Part shown: in pieces, positions 53,189 to 61,377 of the stretch
Position numbering within the stretch: position 1 is the first letter of the stretch
Layout of the letters: every line of letters starts with the position of its first letter
From: Streptomyces roseofulvus
GTDB lineage: Bacteria > Actinomycetota > Actinomycetes > Streptomycetales > Streptomycetaceae
Direction of reading: 5' to 3'
Assembly: GCF_039534915.1 (NCBI RefSeq)
Contig: NZ_BAAAWE010000001.1
Span: forward strand, 4,154,001-4,218,000
DNA length: 64,000 nt
Translations under genes and position numbers: made by a program
The notes under the pieces: model-generated
Told to the model about the DNA's origin: nothing
The model's input: only the letters and a program-made list of their open reading frames with translations
Databases searched by the model: none

Positions 53189-54166
53189 TCAGCTGAGAGT
53201 GACCTGACGGTTCGTGAGGCCGCCGCGAGCCCGGCGCTCCTCGGCGGTCAGCGGGGCGTCCACGGCGAGCGCCTCGGTCAGCCGCTCGGCGAACTCGGCG
53301 GCCGGCTTCTCGCACTGCTCGGCGGTCATCGCCGACGGCAGGTCCCACACCGGGACCATCAGGCCGTGGGCGCGGAAGGAGCCGACGAGCCGGGTGTCGG
53401 CGCCGAGCGAGGTGCCGCCGGCGGCCTGGAGGCGGGCGAGCGCGTCGAGGAGCTTCTCCTCCGGGTACGGCATGACCCAGCGCAGGTGGTTCTTGTCCGG
53501 GGTCTCGCACCAGTAGGCGGCGTCGACCGAGTCCAGCTTCACGGTGGGGATCGCGGCCGCGTTGGCGCGCTCCAGCGAAGCGGCGACCTCCGGGTCGGCG
53601 CCGTCCGCCGACTGCGGGATCCAGAACTCGAAGCCGGTGTGGACCTCGGGCACGAACGGGGCGTCCGTGTCGAGCAGGTCCTGCAGGCGCGGGCCCTCGG
53701 GCTCGACGCGGCGCGGCGGCACCGGGTTGCCGGGCGCGGTCTCCAGCGCGCGCTGGAGGGTGTCGGCGAGGTCGCGGGACAGGTCGCCGGAGGTGCCGTC
53801 GTTCTGCAGGGCGAGCAGGACGGAGCCGTCGTCGCGGCGGAGCGCCGGCCAGGCCATCGGCAGGACCGTCGCGAGCGTCACCGACGGCACGCCCTCGGGC
53901 AGCCCGCCCTTGAGGGTGAGCGGCACGGTGGCGGCGGGCACCAGCTCGCGCAGCGCGACCAGGTCGCACTCGCCGGGCAGGCCCTCGAAGGGGCGCTGGA
54001 CGTGCTCGGTCGCGGCGTGCGCGGCGGCTCGGCCGTGGCACGCCTTGTAGCGGCGGCCCGAACCGCACGGGCACGGCTCGCGCGCGCCGACGACCGGGAT
54101 CTCCCCGTTCGTGACCTGTGCCTGGCCGCTCTTGCCGGCCTTCGTCTGGGGGCGCTTCTTGGCCAT
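53189..54166 (-). CDS. SEC-C motif protein (DUF5926 type)
   Basis: A 325-residue protein with a SEC-C zinc motif near residue 32 (CPCGSGRRYKACHG) like that of SecA tails, preceded by a basic KKRPQTKAGKSGQ start. The remaining 260 residues resemble the actinobacterial DUF5926 domain, of unknown function. ATG at 54166. The zinc motif suggests binding to ribosomes or other proteins, an inference. Confidence 0.8.
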   Translation of the reverse strand: MAKKRPQTKAGKSGQAQVTNGEIPVVGAREPCPCGSGRRYKACHGRAAAHAATEHVQRPFEGLPGECDLVALRELVPAATVPLTLKGGLPEGVPSVTLATVLPMAWPALRRDDGSVLLALQNDGTSGDLSRDLADTLQRALETAPGNPVPPRRVEPEGPRLQDLLDTDAPFVPEVHTGFEFWIPQSADGADPEVAASLERANAAAIPTVKLDSVDAAYWCETPDKNHLRWVMPYPEEKLLDALARLQAAGGTSLGADTRLVGSFRAHGLMVPVWDLPSAMTAEQCEKPAAEFAERLTEALAVDAPLTAEERRARGGLTNRQVTLS

Positions 54167-54510
54167 GGTGTGGCTTTCTCCCGATCGCGGTGCTGTGTCG
54201 GGCGCGAGCCTAGCCGCCCGGGCGCCGCGGGACGCTCAGCCGTGCGCCCGTCCGGAACGGGTCGCCCACGCGCCGCACGCGCGCGGGAGGCGCATGGGAA
54301 GCGCGGGGGTACGGCGGCGGGTACGGCGCCGGGGGCGGGTTCGGTACGGCGCGGGCGCCGGCTTCGGAGCCGTATCCGACCGCTACCGGACGCGTCCGGC
54401 GCCGCACGGCCACGTACCGACGACGCGCGCCCGGCGCCGTACACGGCCCCGTACCGCGACGCGCGCAGGGAGCCCGGACGAGGCCCCGTGCCGGCGCGTA
54501 CCGCCCCGGC
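54167..54510. other. 344-base gene-free interval
   Basis: Upstream of the SEC-C gene and downstream of the ATPase gene. It is very GC-rich with degenerate CGGCGGGTACGG-like repeats. A 67-codon minus-strand frame (54210-54413) is present but has no ribosome site and arginine/proline-rich composition, so I do not call it a gene. Confidence 0.5.
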
Positions 54511-55029
54511 TCAGTCCAGGTCGTCGTAGGCGTCGAGGAGGTCGAGGCCGGAGCCGCCGGCGCCGACCCTGGCCGCGAAGTCCTCGCGGCGATGGCCCTC
54601 CGTGACGACCACCCAGACCGTCACCTCGCCCGTCGCGCTGTCGCGCACGCCCCAGTCCTGGGCCAGGGCACCGATGATGTTCAGCCCGCGTCCGCCCCGC
54701 GCCGTGACCGACGGCGTCGACGGGACGGGTCTCGTGGGACCGCCTCCGTCCGTCACCTCGACCGTCAGTCCGCCCGACGGATCCAGCCGCCAGGTCGCCA
54801 GCACGTCGCCCTCTCCCCGGTCGCCCCGGCCCAGCGGCCTACCGTGCCGGTAGGCGTTGCTGAGCAGTTCGGACAGGATCAGGACCGCGTCGTCCACGAC
54901 CGATTCCGACACCCCGCCGCGGTACAGCTCGTCCCGCATCCGGTGTCGCGCTTCCCCCACGCCCGCAGGGCCATGGGGTACGGCCATGCTCGACGACGTG
55001 GGCACCTTCTGTGCCACCACCAACGCCAC
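54511..55029 (-). CDS. RsbW-like ATP-binding protein (second copy)
   Basis: A 172-residue HATPase_c_2 protein. N box LILSELLSNAYRHG near residues 57-70, G1 box DGGGP near 98, G2 box GGRGLNIIGAL near 114. It has a longer, acidic C-terminal tail (GGSGLDLLDAYDDLD). GTG at 55029 is supported by an AAGGAGG at 55044-55038, eight bases before it. One of many anti-sigma/kinase homologues in Streptomyces; partner unknown. Confidence 0.85.
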   Translation of the reverse strand: MALVVAQKVPTSSSMAVPHGPAGVGEARHRMRDELYRGGVSESVVDDAVLILSELLSNAYRHGRPLGRGDRGEGDVLATWRLDPSGGLTVEVTDGGGPTRPVPSTPSVTARGGRGLNIIGALAQDWGVRDSATGEVTVWVVVTEGHRREDFAARVGAGGSGLDLLDAYDDLD

Positions 55030-55160
55030 CCCCGAGACCTCCTTCGCCCCACGCCACCGTGTGGATGCCCCGGCGACCGCGACCGGAAACCGCCTGTTCC
55101 GCGTGGGGTGGAGCACAAGTGACGATCGCGTACACGCCGAACGCGCCGGTGCACACCCCG

Positions 55161-55208
55161 CGACCGACCCGGCGACCGACCCGGCGACCGACCCGGCGAC
55201 CGACCCGG
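55161..55208. repeat. 12-base tandem repeat, four copies
   Basis: Four exact copies of CGACCGACCCGG lie between the ATPase start (55029) and the GDPD 3' end (55230). Confidence 0.9.
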
Positions 55209-55229
55209 GACGGCCGCGGGGGTCGTGAC

Positions 55230-56069
55230 TCAGGCGCGCCCGAGGTGCGCGAGGACCTGCTTGGGGCGGTTGGTGATGATCGCGTCGACCCCGAGCCGCA
55301 GGCAGAGTTCGACGTCCTCCGGATCGTCCACCGTCCAGACGTGGACCTGGTGGCCAGCCTTCTGCAGGCGCAGGATGACGGCGGGGTGATGACGGACGAT
55401 CCGGATGGACGGACCCGCCACGCGCGCGCCCGCGGGCAGGCGCCCGTCGCGCAGCCGGGGAGTGACGAACTGGGCCAGGGAGACGGTCGGCAGGGTAGGG
55501 GCGGCGGCGGCGATCCGGTGCAGGGAACGGGCCGAGAAGCTCATGATCCGTACCGGAGACTCCTCGGGCGCCACGGGCGCGTGCAGGCCGAAACGCTTCA
55601 GGAGCGCGAGGAGCCGGTCCTCGACCTGGCCGGCCCAGCGGGTGGGGTGCTTGGTCTCGATGGCGAGCTCGACCTTCCGCCCCGCGTCGGAGACCAGCTC
55701 CAGGAGCCGCTCCAGGGTGAGGACGGAGGTGTACTCGGGATCGCCCCAGTCGGGGCTCTCGGCCGGTCCGCCGGCCTCCTGGTCCTCCTTGAACGCCTTC
55801 CAGGCGCCGAAGTCCAGCGCGGCGAGGTCGGCGAGTTCCAGCGTCGAGACGGCGCCGCGGCCGTTCGAGGTACGGTCGACCCGGCGGTCGTGGACGCAGA
55901 CCAGGTGTCCGTCGGCGGTGAGCCGTACGTCGCACTCCAGGGCGTCGGCGCCGTCCTCGATGGCCTTCACATAGGCGGCCAGGGTGTGTTCCGGCGCGTC
56001 CTCCGAGGCCCCTCGGTGGGCGACGACCTGGACGGTGCCGGGGTGTGGTTGCTGCCGTGCGTGGGTCAC
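55230..56069 (-). CDS. Glycerophosphodiester phosphodiesterase
   Basis: A 279-residue TIM-barrel GDPD that cleaves glycerophosphodiesters to glycerol-3-phosphate. Catalytic motif AHRGASEDAPEHTLAAY (His-Arg, Glu-Asn position is Glu-His here) near residue 17, ALECDVRLTADGHLVCVHD near 42 and ETKHPTRW near 138. No signal peptide, so cytoplasmic. GTG at 56069 is the likely start; an upstream ATG at 56105 is possible. Confidence 0.9.
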   Translation of the reverse strand: MTHARQQPHPGTVQVVAHRGASEDAPEHTLAAYVKAIEDGADALECDVRLTADGHLVCVHDRRVDRTSNGRGAVSTLELADLAALDFGAWKAFKEDQEAGGPAESPDWGDPEYTSVLTLERLLELVSDAGRKVELAIETKHPTRWAGQVEDRLLALLKRFGLHAPVAPEESPVRIMSFSARSLHRIAAAAPTLPTVSLAQFVTPRLRDGRLPAGARVAGPSIRIVRHHPAVILRLQKAGHQVHVWTVDDPEDVELCLRLGVDAIITNRPKQVLAHLGRA

Positions 56070-56256
56070 CGCGTCATGGTGCCATTGGCGGGGCGGCCGG
56101 GGCACCCGGAACCTGTCCGTTCTGCCCGGTTATAAAGAAAGAGGTGCGGACGCACAGCTCCGCCTTACCCTGGCCTGACGCCATGTGGGAAAAGCTGGGT
56201 CCAGCACCCTGGAGCGACTGTCACCGTCCCCGCGCCGTGAACGAGGAGAGCGAGCT

Positions 56257-57693
56257 GTGAGCACCGAGAACGAGGGCACCGAGGTTCCGGCGGACCCGAC
56301 TGCCCCGTCCGCCCCCGCCACGCCTCCCGCCCCCGCCGCGCCGCCCGCCGCGCAGCCGGCCGCGCCGGCTCCGCAGCCGCCGGTGGCGCCCGCACCGGAG
56401 GCACCGACCCAGGTCCAGCCGCCGCTGCCGCCCGTCCCCCCGACGCCGGCCGCCGCGGCCCCGGCGCCCGAGCCCGCGGTGGCGGCCGCAGGCGGCGGTG
56501 GCTGGCCGCCGGCCCCGCCGGCCGTCCCGGCCTGGGGCGAGCCCGTCCCGGCCGCTCCCGTGGACCCCGCCCCGCGCAAGCGCTCCGGCGGTCTCGTCGC
56601 CGCCGTCCTGGTGGCGGCGCTCGTGGCGGGCGGCATCGGCGGGGGCATCGGCTACTGGGCCGCCCAGCGCGAGGACGACGGACCGGCGTCGACGACGGTC
56701 TCCTCGGGCGAGGCCCCGGCGTCCTTCAAGAGGGAGCCGGGCACGGTCGCCGCGGTCGCCGCGAAGGCGCTGCCCAGCGTGGTCACCATCCAGGCGAAGT
56801 CGGGCGACGCGCAGGGCGACGGCGGCACCGGCACCGGGTTCGTCTACGACCAGGAGGGCCACATCGTCACCAACAACCACGTGGTGGCGTCGGCGGCGGA
56901 GGGCGGCACGCTCTCCGCGACCTTCTCGGACGGCAGGACGTACGACGCCGAGGTCGTCGGCCGGGCCGAGGGCTACGACGTGGCGGTGCTCAAGCTGAAG
57001 GAGGCACCGAAGGGGCTGAAGCCGCTGCCGCTCGGCGACTCCGACAAGGTGGCGGTCGGCGACTCGACGATCGCGATCGGAGCGCCCTTCGGCCTCTCCA
57101 ACACGGTGACGACCGGCATCATCAGCGCCAAGAACCGCCCGGTGGCCTCGGGCGACGGCGGCGGCAGCAACTCGTACATGAGCGCCCTGCAGACGGACGC
57201 GTCGATCAACCCGGGCAACTCGGGCGGTCCGCTGCTGGACGCGAGCGGCGCGGTGATCGGCATCAACTCGGCGATCCAGTCCACCGGCGGCGGCTTCGGC
57301 CAGTCGCAGGCGGGCTCGATCGGCCTCGGCTTCGCGATCCCGGTCAACCAGGCGAAGGCCGTGGCCGAGCAGCTGATCAAGACCGGCAAGCCGGTCTACC
57401 CGGTGATCGGCGCGACCGTGAACATGAACGAGAAGGGCGAGGGCGCGACCATCGCCCAGCAGGGCGCGGGCGGCACGGCGTCGGTGACGCCGGACGGCCC
57501 CGCGGCCAAGGCGGGGCTGCGGGCCGGTGACGTGATCACGGGCTTCGGGGACCACCCGATCGACAGCGGCCCGTCCCTCATCAGCGAGATCTGGACCCAC
57601 AAGCCGGGCGACTCGGTGGAGATCACCTACGAGCGCGACGGCAAGGAGGCGAAGACCACGGTCGTCCTCGGCGAGCGCACCGGCGACAGCTGA
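56257..57693 (+). CDS. Membrane-anchored HtrA/DegP-type serine protease
   Basis: A 478-residue S1C protease. A Pro/Ala-rich cytoplasmic region (1-105), one helix (about 112-134), a trypsin-like domain with catalytic His208 (NNHVV), Asp241 (YDVAVL) and Ser322 (GNSGGPL), and a C-terminal PDZ domain (about 385-470; GPAAKAGLRAGDVITGFGDHPI). It degrades or chaperones misfolded extracytoplasmic proteins. GTG at 56257 follows GAGGAG. Confidence 0.94.
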   Translation: MSTENEGTEVPADPTAPSAPATPPAPAAPPAAQPAAPAPQPPVAPAPEAPTQVQPPLPPVPPTPAAAAPAPEPAVAAAGGGGWPPAPPAVPAWGEPVPAAPVDPAPRKRSGGLVAAVLVAALVAGGIGGGIGYWAAQREDDGPASTTVSSGEAPASFKREPGTVAAVAAKALPSVVTIQAKSGDAQGDGGTGTGFVYDQEGHIVTNNHVVASAAEGGTLSATFSDGRTYDAEVVGRAEGYDVAVLKLKEAPKGLKPLPLGDSDKVAVGDSTIAIGAPFGLSNTVTTGIISAKNRPVASGDGGGSNSYMSALQTDASINPGNSGGPLLDASGAVIGINSAIQSTGGGFGQSQAGSIGLGFAIPVNQAKAVAEQLIKTGKPVYPVIGATVNMNEKGEGATIAQQGAGGTASVTPDGPAAKAGLRAGDVITGFGDHPIDSGPSLISEIWTHKPGDSVEITYERDGKEAKTTVVLGERTGDS

Positions 57694-57710
57694 CGCACGC
57701 GCGCGCGGGA

Positions 57711-57761
57711 CCGCGGGGGAGAGGGGCTGCCGATCTGGTCGGCAGCCCCTCTCCCCCGCGG
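57711..57761. terminator. Very strong bidirectional terminator
   Basis: A perfect 22-base stem (57711-57732 with 57740-57761) and a 7-base loop ATCTGGT. It starts 18 bases after the protease stop and ends directly at the stop of a small minus-strand frame. Confidence 0.92.
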
Positions 57762-57881
57762 CTAACGAAGCCGCTTCTTCATGAACGCGAACGACACGCT
57801 CAGCACGTCGTCCGGCGTTGCCGCATGGGTGTGGCCGAACTGCCGACGCAGCCCGCCGGACCCGCCGCCGAGGGAATCCAT
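57762..57881 (-). CDS. Possible 39-residue small protein
   Basis: A short frame from ATG at 57881 (MDSLGGGSGGLRRQFGHTHA, ending FAFMKKRLR and TAG at 57762). An AAGGGCG site lies 8-14 bases upstream. Its stop abuts the strong terminator. The chain is basic and Gly-rich at the front. I know no family; comparison with other Streptomyces would decide. Confidence 0.35.
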   Translation of the reverse strand: MDSLGGGSGGLRRQFGHTHAATPDDVLSVSFAFMKKRLR

Positions 57882-58072
57882 GGCGACAACGCCCTTTTCC
57901 AGCACGGACCTTGCGGCAGCGGCACCCCGAGAGGGACCTCTTGGCGCCCTCCCTGTCAGACTCTCGGGAGCGGCCTCCGTGTCCGGCTCCGACCGCCCGG
58001 GGGCAAACTTCCCTGCGGGAGGCGCCCAGCCGGTAGGCTGTAGCCGCTCCGCAGCAGGTGAGGCGGGGCGTG

Positions 58073-58159
58073 GGTGGGTTGCCCGAGCGGCCTAAGGGAA
58101 CGGTCTTGAAAACCGTCGAGGCAGCGATGTCTCCGTGGGTTCAAATCCCACACCCACCG
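58073..58159 (+). tRNA. tRNA-Ser(UGA)
   Basis: An 87-base tRNA. Acceptor stem GGTGGGT / ACCCACC, D-arm GCCCGAGCGG, anticodon stem ACGGT / ACCGT with loop CTTGAAA (anticodon TGA), a long variable arm as in serine tRNAs, T-arm GTGGG-TTCAAAT-CCCAC and discriminator G at 58159. CCA is not encoded. Confidence 0.97.
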
Positions 58160-58243
58160 CGGTGTGCGAGAGCCTTCGTCCGGTGAGACCGGGCGGGGGC
58201 TCTCGGTCCGTTCCGGGGCGGTGGCGAGCGGCGGGGAGGGTGT

Positions 58244-58648
58244 GTGGCCGGGGAGCGCGGGGCGTTCGTCAGGTTCCAGGGCGTGGTCAGGCACCCGCGG
58301 GGGCACTTCCCCGGGGTCTTCGTCCTCACCAACGAACTCGCGGCCCAGGGCAGGCTGAGCGAGGAGCAGTACCGGTTCTGGCGGGCCGCGAACGACTGGT
58401 ACGACGCCCACTACCCGAATCCCTCCCGGGTCGACCCCTCCGTCTACGACCCGGCCGTGCATCCCGGCGCCGTGGCCTGGTTCAAGGCGTCGGCGCGGGA
58501 GCTCATCGCGCGCGTGGACGGGTATCTGGAGCTGCTGGCCGCGCACGGCGTCGAGTGCCGGCGGCTGGAGTCGTCGGATCCCGGCCGGATCCTGTACGAG
58601 GACGCCTATCAGGTGGTCGTGGCGGCCGAGGAGCCGCCGGGCGCGTAG
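58244..58648 (+). CDS. Hypothetical protein, 134 residues
   Basis: A soluble, Trp/Tyr-rich protein (NDWYDAHYPNPSRVDPSVYDP near residue 48) ending in a helical VDGYLELLAAHGVECRRLES. GTG at 58244 follows GGGGAGGG. Similar small proteins are scattered in Streptomyces, but I know no function. It sits just after tRNA-Ser. Confidence 0.72.
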   Translation: MAGERGAFVRFQGVVRHPRGHFPGVFVLTNELAAQGRLSEEQYRFWRAANDWYDAHYPNPSRVDPSVYDPAVHPGAVAWFKASARELIARVDGYLELLAAHGVECRRLESSDPGRILYEDAYQVVVAAEEPPGA

Positions 58649-58733
58649 GCGCGCGCGTAGGGCGCGTATTGCGCGCGACTCCGGAGCCGCGTGGCGGGAT
58701 GATGGGCCGGAACCGGGTGCGGAGGAGGGTGTC

Positions 58734-59264
58734 GTGGTCAGGATCGTGCTCGTCCGGGGTGACATCACCGCCGAGGCGGCGGACGCGGTGGTCAACGCGG
58801 CGAACTCCTCGCTGCTCGGCGGCGGTGGGGTCGACGGGGCCATCCACCGGAAGGGCGGCCCGGAGATCCTCGCCGCCTGCCAGGACCTCCGCCGCTCGCA
58901 CTACGGCAAGGGCCTGCCGACCGGGCGGGCGGTCGCGACCACGGCCGGGCGGCTGCCGGCGCGGCACGTGATCCACACGGTGGGCCCGGTCTGGTCGGCC
59001 GACGAGAACCGCTCCGACCTGCTGGCCTCCTGCTACCGGGAGTCCCTCGCGGTGGCCGACGGGCTGGGGGACCGTACGGTCGCCTTTCCCGCCATCTCCA
59101 CGGGCGTCTACGGGTGGCCGATCGACGACGGCGCGCGGATCGCGGTCGCGGCGGTCCGGGCGGCCGAGGCGGCGGGGACGGAGGTCGAGGAGGTGCGGTT
59201 CGTGCTCTTCGACGCGACCGCGTACGCCGCATTCGAGGCGGCGGTCGCCGCCGACGACGCATAG
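58734..59264 (+). CDS. Macrodomain protein (O-acetyl-ADP-ribose deacetylase type)
   Basis: A 176-residue macrodomain. VVRIVLVRGDITAEAADAVVNAANSSLLGGGGVDGAIHRKGGPE near residues 1-44 is the YmdB-type core with the catalytic Asn/Asp region, and FPAISTGVYGWPIDDGA near 120 is the second signature. It removes ADP-ribose from acetate or proteins. GTG at 58734 after GGAGGAGGG. Confidence 0.92.
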   Translation: MVRIVLVRGDITAEAADAVVNAANSSLLGGGGVDGAIHRKGGPEILAACQDLRRSHYGKGLPTGRAVATTAGRLPARHVIHTVGPVWSADENRSDLLASCYRESLAVADGLGDRTVAFPAISTGVYGWPIDDGARIAVAAVRAAEAAGTEVEEVRFVLFDATAYAAFEAAVAADDA

Positions 59265-59717
59265 GGCGCGTCCGCACCGGGACGGGGTCGCCGGAGCGCT
59301 CTGCCCTGGGCTCTGACGTCTCGGTTCGATCATTCCTTCGCTCCTTCGTGTCCTCGTTCGAGGACGAGTGACCGGGTGGTGCCACCTCCCGTCCGGTTTG
59401 TCGGGGGTTCTGGCGGAACGCTTCCTCCCTTGCGGCATCACGCATCCGGGGCGGTTTCACGGACGCCGTCCACCGTGAGCTGGGGGTTTCTCGGCTACGA
59501 AGGGTTTATCGGCTTGTCCTCACGCTTGCGGGGGAATCAGCCGCTCCGGGGTGGTTCGCCGGGGATTCGGTGGGCAACTCTGGATTCGCGACGTCGAGCA
59601 GAAAACGACCGGGGCGGTCGGCCAACCTCCCTGGTCAGGGCCGGAGTTCACGGCCTTCCTTCAGAGATCGATCATTCCGTGCACAGCAGACTGGCTTCAG
59701 TTCCCGGAGGAACAGAC
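59265..59717. other. 453-base intergenic region with a 10-base direct repeat
   Basis: It carries the promoter of the small secreted peptide. CGATCATTCC occurs at 59328-59337 and again at 59671-59680. A GTCCTC-GTTC-GAGGAC hairpin at 59350-59365 may end the macrodomain transcript. No gene is visible. Confidence 0.5.
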
Positions 59718-60023
59718 ATGGCAAGCATCCGTACCGCCCGCATCGTCGCCGCCGTCGCCGCCCTGCCGCTCGCCGCCGCCCTCTTCGGCGGAGTGGCGCA
59801 GGCCGACAACGGCGGCTTCGCGGACGACGGATCGAACACCAGCGTCGCCACCATCATCGGCAGCGGCGTGGGCGGCGACAACAACGGCAACTCGACCACC
59901 ACGCAGCAGGTGGCGACCGGCTCCGGTGCCTCCAACCAGAACAACACGGCGAGCGTGAACGGCTCCGCGTTCACCCACATCTCGCAGGCGAACAACACGG
60001 TCAACTTCCTCCCGTGGTGGTGA
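59718..60023 (+). CDS. Small secreted Asn/Gly/Thr-rich peptide
   Basis: A 101-residue preprotein. A signal peptide of 29 residues ends AQA before DNGGF, leaving about 72 residues. The mature part is rich in Asn, Gly, Ser and Thr (GGDNNGNSTTTQQVATGSGASNQ, NNTASVNGSAF) and ends in HISQANNTVNFLPWW. It has no Cys. Composition resembles beta-solenoid or amyloid-like surface peptides such as rodlins, but it is not a chaplin. ATG at 59718 with GGAGG. Confidence 0.78.
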   Translation: MASIRTARIVAAVAALPLAAALFGGVAQADNGGFADDGSNTSVATIIGSGVGGDNNGNSTTTQQVATGSGASNQNNTASVNGSAFTHISQANNTVNFLPWW

Positions 60024-60163
60024 CGACCCCACGGGGCCGGCCCGAGGGGGCGTGACCGCGGTGTGAACGGCGGCCCGTGCGGCGGTACTTCGGTACCGGC
60101 CGCGCGGGCCGCCTCGGCGTTTCCCGGGCGGGGACCGCCGTGTCCTTGACACGGCGACTATAT

Positions 60164-60180
60164 CTGACGGACAGTCAGAA
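60164..60180. promoter_or_regulatory. TetR-like inverted repeat before the igr-like operon
   Basis: TCTGAC (60164-60169) and GTCAGA (60175-60180) are 6-base arms around a 5-base spacer, 31 bases before the acyl-CoA dehydrogenase start. A TATATC precedes it. A regulator is not encoded next to it in this window. Confidence 0.5.
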
Positions 60181-60210
60181 ACCTTCGCCGTCACCCCGGG
60201 AGGCCGCGCC

Positions 60211-61377
60211 GTGCACCTCGCCCCGACCGAGCGGCAGCTCCGGCTGCGCGCCGAACTCCGCGCGTACTTCCGCGAGACGATGCCCGACGGTCCGCCGTCG
60301 GCGGGCGACGGCGCCGCGCAGCGCCGGCTGCTGCGGCGGATCGGCGCCGACGGACTCCTGGGCCTCGGCTGGCCGGAGGAGTACGGCGGCCAGGGGCGCG
60401 GCCCCGACGAGCAGTTCGTCTTCTTCGACGAGGCGTACCGGGCCGGTGCGCCCGTCTCGATGGTCACCCTCAACACCGTCGGCCCCACCCTCATGCGGCA
60501 CGGCACCGAGGAGCAGAAGGCCGCCTTCCTGCCCCGGATCCTGCGCGGCGAGTGCGTCTTCGCGATCGGCTACAGCGAGCCGGAGGCCGGGACGGACCTG
60601 GCGTCGCTCCGGACCCGGGCGGTGCGCGACGGCGACTCCTGGGTCGTCGACGGGCAGAAGATCTTCACCTCCAACGCGCAGAACGCCGACTGGATCTGGC
60701 TCGCCTGCCGCACCGACCCCGAGGCGCCCCCGCACCGGGGCATCTCCATCCTCCTCGTCCCCACCGAGGCCCCCGGCTTCTCCTGGACCCCCATCGAGAC
60801 CGTCGGCGGCCTCACCACCACCGCGACCTACTACGACGGGATCAGGGTCCCGGCCGGGAACCTCGTCGGCGAGGAGAACGGCGGCTGGGGGCTCATCACC
60901 GACCAGCTCAACCACGAGCGGGTCGCGCTGGCCGCGATCGGCATGCAGGCCGAGGACTTCTTCGCCGCCGCCCTCGACCGCGCCCGTACGCCCGATCCGG
61001 TGACCGGGCGGCGCCGGATTGACGAGCCGTGGGTGCGGATCCGGGCGGCCGAGGCGCATGCCCGGCTGGCGGCGACACGCCTGCTCAACTGGCGTCTGGT
61101 GGGGGACGTGGGGGCCGGCCGGCTGGCCCCCGGGGACGCGAGCGGCGTGAAGTTCGCGGGAACCGAATCGGCGGTGGAGGTGTATCGGATATGTCAGGAG
61201 ATCACGGGTGACGCGGGGACGGTCCGAGCGGGGTCGCCGGGGGAGCGGGACGGCGGCGAGCTGGAGCGCATGAACCGCGCCGCCCAGATCAACACCTTCG
61301 GGGGAGGGGTGAGCGAGGTGCAGCGGGAGATCGTCGCGCGGGCACGGCTCGGCATGAGGGGAAGGGGACGGCGATGA
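60211..61377 (+). CDS. Acyl-CoA dehydrogenase (ChsE2/FadE29-like)
   Basis: A 388-residue flavoenzyme. Signals include LRAELRAYFRETMPDG near the start, GLGWPEEYGGQGRGPDEQ, FAIGYSEPEAGTDLASLRTRA near 120, GQKIFTSNAQNADW and HERVALAAIGMQ. It opens an operon whose order matches the mycobacterial igr genes, where ChsE1-ChsE2 dehydrogenates the 3-carbon steroid side chain. GTG at 60211. It overlaps the next gene by four bases. Confidence 0.88.
   Translation: MHLAPTERQLRLRAELRAYFRETMPDGPPSAGDGAAQRRLLRRIGADGLLGLGWPEEYGGQGRGPDEQFVFFDEAYRAGAPVSMVTLNTVGPTLMRHGTEEQKAAFLPRILRGECVFAIGYSEPEAGTDLASLRTRAVRDGDSWVVDGQKIFTSNAQNADWIWLACRTDPEAPPHRGISILLVPTEAPGFSWTPIETVGGLTTTATYYDGIRVPAGNLVGEENGGWGLITDQLNHERVALAAIGMQAEDFFAAALDRARTPDPVTGRRRIDEPWVRIRAAEAHARLAATRLLNWRLVGDVGAGRLAPGDASGVKFAGTESAVEVYRICQEITGDAGTVRAGSPGERDGGELERMNRAAQINTFGGGVSEVQREIVARARLGMRGRGRR

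Noticed and set aside
57781..58095. Plus-strand 104-codon frame running into tRNA-Ser
   Set aside because: It overlaps the tRNA 5' end, has no ribosome site and no recognisable composition.
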